A stretch of DNA of 64,000 bases, taken from assembly GCA_947172415.1 (NCBI GenBank), contig OX359198.1, positions 4,433,401-4,497,400 of the forward strand, given 5' to 3'. Under the pieces are notes generated by a model. That model had not been told where the DNA came from, searched no databases, and worked only from the letters and a program-made list of their open reading frames with translations. How positions within the stretch are numbered: the first letter of the stretch is position 1; each line of letters begins with the position of its first letter. The translations under genes were made by a program, and so were the position numbers. Of this stretch, positions 59,065 to 64,000 are shown one piece after another. Source of the stretch: Chondrosia reniformis (lineage: Eukaryota > Porifera > Demospongiae > Chondrillida > Chondrillidae).

Positions 59065-59460
59065 AAAGGCCAAGGCCTTTATATACATATATGTCATATG
59101 ATGTCCCTTGTGTGCAAGTTACAAAATGGTCTCTAACCCTGTTGATAATATGCAAATGCATGCAACCATGCAAATAAAAACCGTCGGTATTCTTAGCTCC
59201 CTCACAAGGCAAACCAAATCTGCTGTGGTTATTAGCTGAGACCCCTTTAAGACTGGAACCTTTGTTGATATAAGGCATGCAGATGCATCATATTCAGTCT
59301 ATACTAAGGTGTGAAAAGGTAATTGGTAGGCCATGTGTTCTACCTTGGATGATCTGTATCAACTACTACTCTCTATGCAGTAGTTGAGGATTTCAAAGCC
59401 TGCAACTATACGTACTATTTAAAATACTGATTATTCTAGGGGTCACTTGGATTTCAAACT
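59065..59460 (+). repeat. Segment E, second copy
   Basis: Direct match of about 390 bp to 25735-26110, for example AAGGTGTGAAAAGGTAATTG and TAGTTGAGGATTTCAAAGCC. Confidence 0.8.
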
Positions 59461-60470
59461 TGCACTGTGTAGCTAGTATATTGTAACTTGCACTGTATAT
59501 ACCAGTTTGGAAAGATATCTGGATCGAAACATTAATTAAAACAATTTTAATTTTAAACAAATAAAGCAATTTATTTGAATTGTTCATTTGTATTCTAGTT
59601 GCTGTGATTACGCTAAACAACTTTCAAGCATCAGTACCCCCCTACGTAGCAATAAGCCTTTTACAGTATCATGAGATAAGCTAGATACAAGCCGAAAAGG
59701 ACTCACTTTTGTATGTACTGTTTGTATATACATCTAGAGCAATTGGCAAGGGTTGTACAGTAATAGGACAACATATATACTTAAATAACTACTGCCAGAT
59801 TAACATTAAACAGAGAAAAAGTTTGAAAACAAAATTAATTAGTTGCATCATATTCTAGGACACTCATGTAGTATATATCTTCTAAATGGAATAAAGTATT
59901 ATCCCTGGCACACAGTGAGAGAAGATCTAGAGTTTAGTTGACTGATTGTCATATACAGTTCAATCAGCAGTAGGGAGGACTTACAAGCAGTCGTTTCACT
60001 ATACATAAAAGAAATGTCAATGTAATTCTAAAGGAGCTGTCTAGAAACTTAGAAGAGTCGATCATTTGAAACTGTGTCAAATCTCACCTATTATCAATTA
60101 AGTCATCATCACTGGGGGCTGAATGCTTTGTATGGGAAATACCAAAAATGCCTAACTGCTAATCAGATCTATACAAGGAAATGGTGTTTTAGATTAATAT
60201 TATACACATTGAATTAGATAATACGTATACAATCAAAATTATTCACTTCTTCTAAATGGCGAAAATTCAGGACAGAGAAAAGTGAACGTAATAAAGGTGG
60301 TCTCATTAACACTAGGTTTCACTGTATGTAAATATAGCAATCATTGGCATTTGACTATATATCAATATATCAATGATCTTATTTAGAGATCACTTGATTC
60401 CTTATTAAAAGTACCATGCCACCTAGAGCCATCTTGCCTGCATGTATAGATTAAAAGGGTATATAAAGTC

Positions 60471-60575
60471 CTGATGATGTCTCCATAATTCCAAGAAAGG
60501 CAGGGAAGACTCTTGTGTGGGATGCGCCAAGTCCGAACACCTTGCATGGTCCCTCTTACCAATCATTGGTTATTA
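60471..60575 (+). pseudogene. Short retroelement fragment
   Basis: The plus-strand frame reads PDDVSIIPRKAGKTLVWDAP, then SPNTLHGPSYQSL. This resembles the DG..L.PW..G..L.WD....DT segment near the C-terminus of the same retroelement family as 17.9 and 37.6 kb. Too short for certainty. Confidence 0.45.
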
Positions 60576-61076
60576 GGGAAACTGAAAGTATAGAAACGTA
60601 GTGATAATGAAGTATACACTCCCAGCTAGAGCCAATGGCAACTCATCACTTTTTTCCCAGTGGAGTTTTGGCAGCCACATAAAAGGACTTTCATTTGTGA
60701 ATTTAATTGTCACATTACAGATTTACCCACTTTGATATTATACAATTAATTGAGAGGATTGCTGTGGTAGCCCAACAAGGTAATGTGCAACTAAAGTTTT
60801 TGTTCTTTTGGGAGCTCCGAATCCAGATCTGCAATCATGACCATGACACTTACACTACTGCCGTTATTCAGGATCAATGTTTCTGTATTACTGTAGTAAT
60901 TTTTCTTGTATAATTTGATGTTTGATATTTCCTATAATAAGGTCATCTAATATTCTATTAGTGCTTCCTGATCTATACTTAAAGTATCACTAGTACTACC
61001 TTACACCTTTACCCCATCTCTTCATTTATAATAGTAATGATATAATAATATATTTCACCCCAAAAAACTAAATTAA

Positions 61077-63062
61077 TTATTGCAGCAGAGTAAGTGATGC
61101 GAAATATGCACAGCTCAAGTAGTGGTCAAACTCTTCCAGAACAGTATCTACAGTTGGTTCTTTTTGTTTCAGTGTGTATCCAATAGGTACTTTCAGTCCA
61201 TTCAAAGAAAACACCTCATCAACATTAGTTTGCATTTCACTTCTGCGTAGCAGTGCAAAGTCAACCAACCACTGAGGATTATCTAACTAAATATAAAATA
61301 ATGAATTTTTAAAAACATGTCTATATGTAGGTATAATTATAGCTATCATTTTGTGTCAGTGAGATGATAATGAAGAGGGATACTATTTAAAATATGCAAG
61401 TTAAATATAAATATAACATTCAAAATATGTAGTTAGAAGTTCAGATGGCAGTGTTGCTATGGTAACTAGTACATCTAGAAATAGTACCAAAACAAGACAC
61501 AGGGATCATGTGGTAAGGCTAACCATATATATATATATAGAAGAGGCATACTGAATACAAGGTACTTATGCATACATCACTTCTTTGTTTGGGTGCATCA
61601 TGTTAGCCAAAGTAGGGAATATGCACCCAAACATAGAAGTGATGTGTATATATGATTAAGTCATATAAATCTCAGTATGCCACTTCTGTAAGGTTACCCT
61701 TATTATCACATGTTCCCTGATTTGTTTTGGAATGTCTACTAGATGTGTTAGTCACGGTTCTGGCACTACCATCAATACTTAATTTTTTGAATGTCCAAGG
61801 TGTACCTTATAGTGGAGGAAAAGATTGAAGGACTGTGTGCCAAAGAGGCTCACGTATTGGATCATATGCATTATGTTGTAAACCAATTTCATGAGCAACG
61901 GAGCTCATTTTATAATGCCCATGTAGGGAAAGTATAATATAGATATAATTATAACTGTGTTTCTCTCCATGTTAACAGGATTTATCCCTCTCCATTAAAA
62001 ACGTAAAACTATAGAGATTCTGGATCTCTCTTCTTGTTGGCATTTCCTTTTGTGTTCCAAACCAAGACGTTTCTTCCCACTGGGGGAACAATTACCCTGA
62101 AAATTAGTGCAGCTGAAGTAATCAAGACAAGAGCAGTTGGTGACACAAAGACTGTGTGTTATCTCTTGGCACTGAGATGGCATATTATCATCATCATTGA
62201 ACATTGAACTCTGGATATTACCCCTACCCACTTATGTCCCCTGGGGAGTGCAATGAGCTAATGGGTGGAACTGAAGTTCGCTTAATAGGAACCAGAGTCT
62301 CCCCCTAGCCACTAAAAAAGATGGTCTAGCCATATAGACAACTGATTCGTCCTTATTAGGAGACTCATCAGTATGGTATATGATGGAAGTTTGAGTGGCT
62401 AGTCTGCTAATAAGTTTTCCCAAAAGCAAAAATTGTGGTTTCCTAATCAGCAGATAAGGGGTACAGCCAAAAGTGTGGCTGACCACTAATATGAAAAAAA
62501 TTAGGGGAACTTAAAGATCTGAAGCCAAGCTTAAATCTTATTTTTTATATGAGACCCAAGAGTGAGTGGCTATATTATCCATATACATACACCAAAGTGC
62601 CATGAGCTAAGTGGCATATATCTTGTACCCAGCCGAGTTTATGTGTATTACGGGGCCAGGATCAAATAAAAAGTGATGGCTTCATGTATTATAACAATAT
62701 AGGTACCTAATATCATATATCACCAATTATAACAGTTTCTCTTGTCCTTTAATTAAAAAGTGATTTCACTATATATTTATTTACATGCAATGTTGCAGGG
62801 CTATAGTGTAAGTATAGCTATACACAAAATACATACCATTAACATCTTCTCATTTTGTAAAGGCAAAGTTTTAATTTCGTACTTTGTCACATGATTCAAA
62901 GATTTCATGTAAGTACTTTCAGGACATTCATCCTTATCAATGTATGTCAGTAAGTAAGGACGGCCTTCAAAATTATATTGGTATACTGTCTGCTTCCTCC
63001 TAGCAATGTAAGTCACAGCAAAATCCTGGTGTCTTGGTATTATACTCAAAGTTCCTGATTCA
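61077..63062 (-). CDS. Two exons paralogous to the end of the KH-like gene
   Basis: Exon 63062-62837 has exactly the length (226 bp) and phase of 31030-30805 and shares ARRKQTVYQYNFEGRPYLLT and DECPES with it. Exon 61286-61077 parallels 29595-29380 (DFALL, DEVFS, KEPTVDTVLEEFD) and ends in a stop. Both are open with good GT-AG borders. The ten upstream exons of the KH-like gene are absent here. The preceding exon on this strand belongs to a GABA-B-like gene, so this is either a spliced tail of that gene or a fragmentary duplicate. The intron holds family A and C repeats. Confidence 0.65.
61435..61800. repeat. Family A hairpin copy
   Basis: The arms share AACTAGTACATCTAGAAATA and ACTAGATGTGTTAGT in inverse orientation, around a centre with CACTTCTTTGTTTGGGTGCA and TGCACCCAAACATAGAAGTG. 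Confidence 0.7.
62200..62510. repeat. Family C copy
   Basis: GTCCCCTGGGGAGTGCAATG and AAAAAGATGGTCTAGCCATA align with the copies at 28.7 and 57.4 kb. Confidence 0.65.
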
Positions 63063-63154
63063 CTGAATTAATTAATACAAAATATAACATATGCTTATAT
63101 ATTATACAGCCTTTTCTAAGCCTAAGTCCTATATATTAATGAGTCAAATTAATG

Positions 63155-64000
63155 TTAAAAAATATGTATTTGTGGTTTATAAAGTTGAACATATATATAT
63201 ATACATATTGCAGGTGTGAGGTTATCTTGACAATGACTTGAAACTTTTCTTGTAGATTGTTTGCTGGTCCACTTGTCAACAATGTTACTAAAATCTAGGC
63301 TTCTATCTCCACCGGGATTTTTAACTAAATGTACCATCTAGAACATGTATATAGCTGATCGATTACTACTTTTAATATTGTATAAAATATAAAGACTGCA
63401 GTGTTTGCAATAAAAACTATATAGAAAGAAAAAATATAATAGAACTCAAAAATGTCGGCTAAATACTTACTTTTGGTATAAAATTGAAGCCAAGAAGTGC
63501 TGTACCAGTGCTCAAACACACAGCACCTACTATTCCATACACAATGTTAACTTTGTCACTCAAGAGAAACATGATTGGAGTTATAGCTATCACAGCTAAC
63601 ACAATGGAGTACACTGAAAAGACAATCATTTTTGAGTCATTCAATTCTTTCACTCTAATTTTACGTGTTTCAAATGCAAAAAAGAGACTGAAAATGAGTT
63701 CCACTCCTTTATATGCAAGGAGGATGGGTATTCAGATGTTACTGGTAGGGGATGTACATATACTGTACTTTGCAGGCAATTCTCCTGTCTAAAGGATATG
63801 CGTGTATAGTAGATACATACATACATGGAAGTTCCCCATTCTGAGTAAGTAAGACAATGCTATGTGTTACATTAAATTCTAAAAGGATCAAGAATGATGT
63901 AATGGCTATATAGGCTTACTAATATTGGCATTGATCTAGTTTCCAGTTTATGTATTGCTTCTGGTACAGCTGTTACAATGGCTAGAAATACCATATCAAT
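63155..64000 (-). pseudogene. 3' part of a second GABA-B-like receptor gene with an in-frame stop
   Basis: Minus-strand exons: 64000-63920 (cut by the window edge; AIVTAVPEA), 63788-63471 (helices 5-7; FFAFETRKIRVKELNDSK) and 63337 onward (MVHLVKNPGGDR). They align with exons 14-15 of the receptor at 50.7-58.9 kb, although an extra intron splits the region of exon 14. In the 63788 exon a TGA at 63732-63734 replaces the Pro codon of the NIP motif just before helix 5, so translation would stop. The last exon either runs to a stop at 63155 or uses a weak donor at 63273, which has the right phase to join the exon at 63062. The upstream gene lies beyond the window. Confidence 0.75.

Larger units (their letters stand above)
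58911..61076. other. Region upstream of the GABA-B-like gene
   Basis: Contains segment E (59065-59460), a family B terminus (about 59455-59505), a retroelement fragment (about 60471-60575) and a relic pogo end near 60305-60330. No intact gene seen. Confidence 0.6.

Noticed and set aside
1-64000. Search for CRISPR arrays, bacterial operons and rRNA genes
   Set aside because: None seen. The spaced repeats found are transposon hairpins and a minisatellite, and the gene structure is eukaryotic.

Overview
The window is eukaryotic and most likely from a sponge, with a demosponge such as Amphimedon as the best guess. The reasons are an AT-rich sequence with short GT-AG introns, metazoan gene families (GABA-B-type receptors, an SGSH-like sulfatase, an alpha-1,3-fucosyltransferase), and very dense mobile DNA (Penelope-like, Ty3/gypsy, LINE, pogo/Tigger and long-TIR elements). 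No sequence search was run. Species and orthology are inferences, and exon models come from splice sites, reading phase and paralogue comparison.

Layout. 0-6 kb: two tandem plus-strand genes for small two-transmembrane proteins; the complete one has PPSY/PPPY motifs and may be a distant CD225/dispanin. 6.5-9.5 kb: a decayed Ty3/gypsy element. 10.9-14.7 kb (minus): a complete 7-exon secreted protein with nine cysteine-rich repeats. 17.9-19.7 kb: a reverse-transcriptase element interrupted by a 659-bp DNA transposon with 110-bp inverted repeats, a 9-bp target duplication and a RecQ helicase exon. 21.7-23.0 kb: an intronless fucosyltransferase. 24-29 kb: repeats. 29.4-40.9 kb (minus): a 12-exon, 600-residue protein with KH-like segments; its introns are full of transposons, one with a well-formed hammerhead ribozyme. 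41.0-41.5 kb: a second long-TIR element, also with a RecQ relic. 45.3-48.2 kb: a divergent pair, an unusual protein kinase and a heparan-N-sulfatase-like enzyme. 50.7-58.9 kb (minus): a complete 15-exon GABA-B-like receptor with a palindromic minisatellite in intron 1. 61-64 kb: the 3' part of a second GABA-B-like gene with an in-frame stop, followed by two exons paralogous to the end of the KH-like gene.

The host genes do not form one pathway. Several are surface or secretory functions (receptors, secreted repeat protein, fucosyltransferase, sulfatase). The least ordinary observations are the two long-TIR elements that both carry the same RecQ helicase segment, the hammerhead with a palindromic stem III beside a Penelope-like element, and the KH-like gene whose last two exons recur behind a receptor gene.
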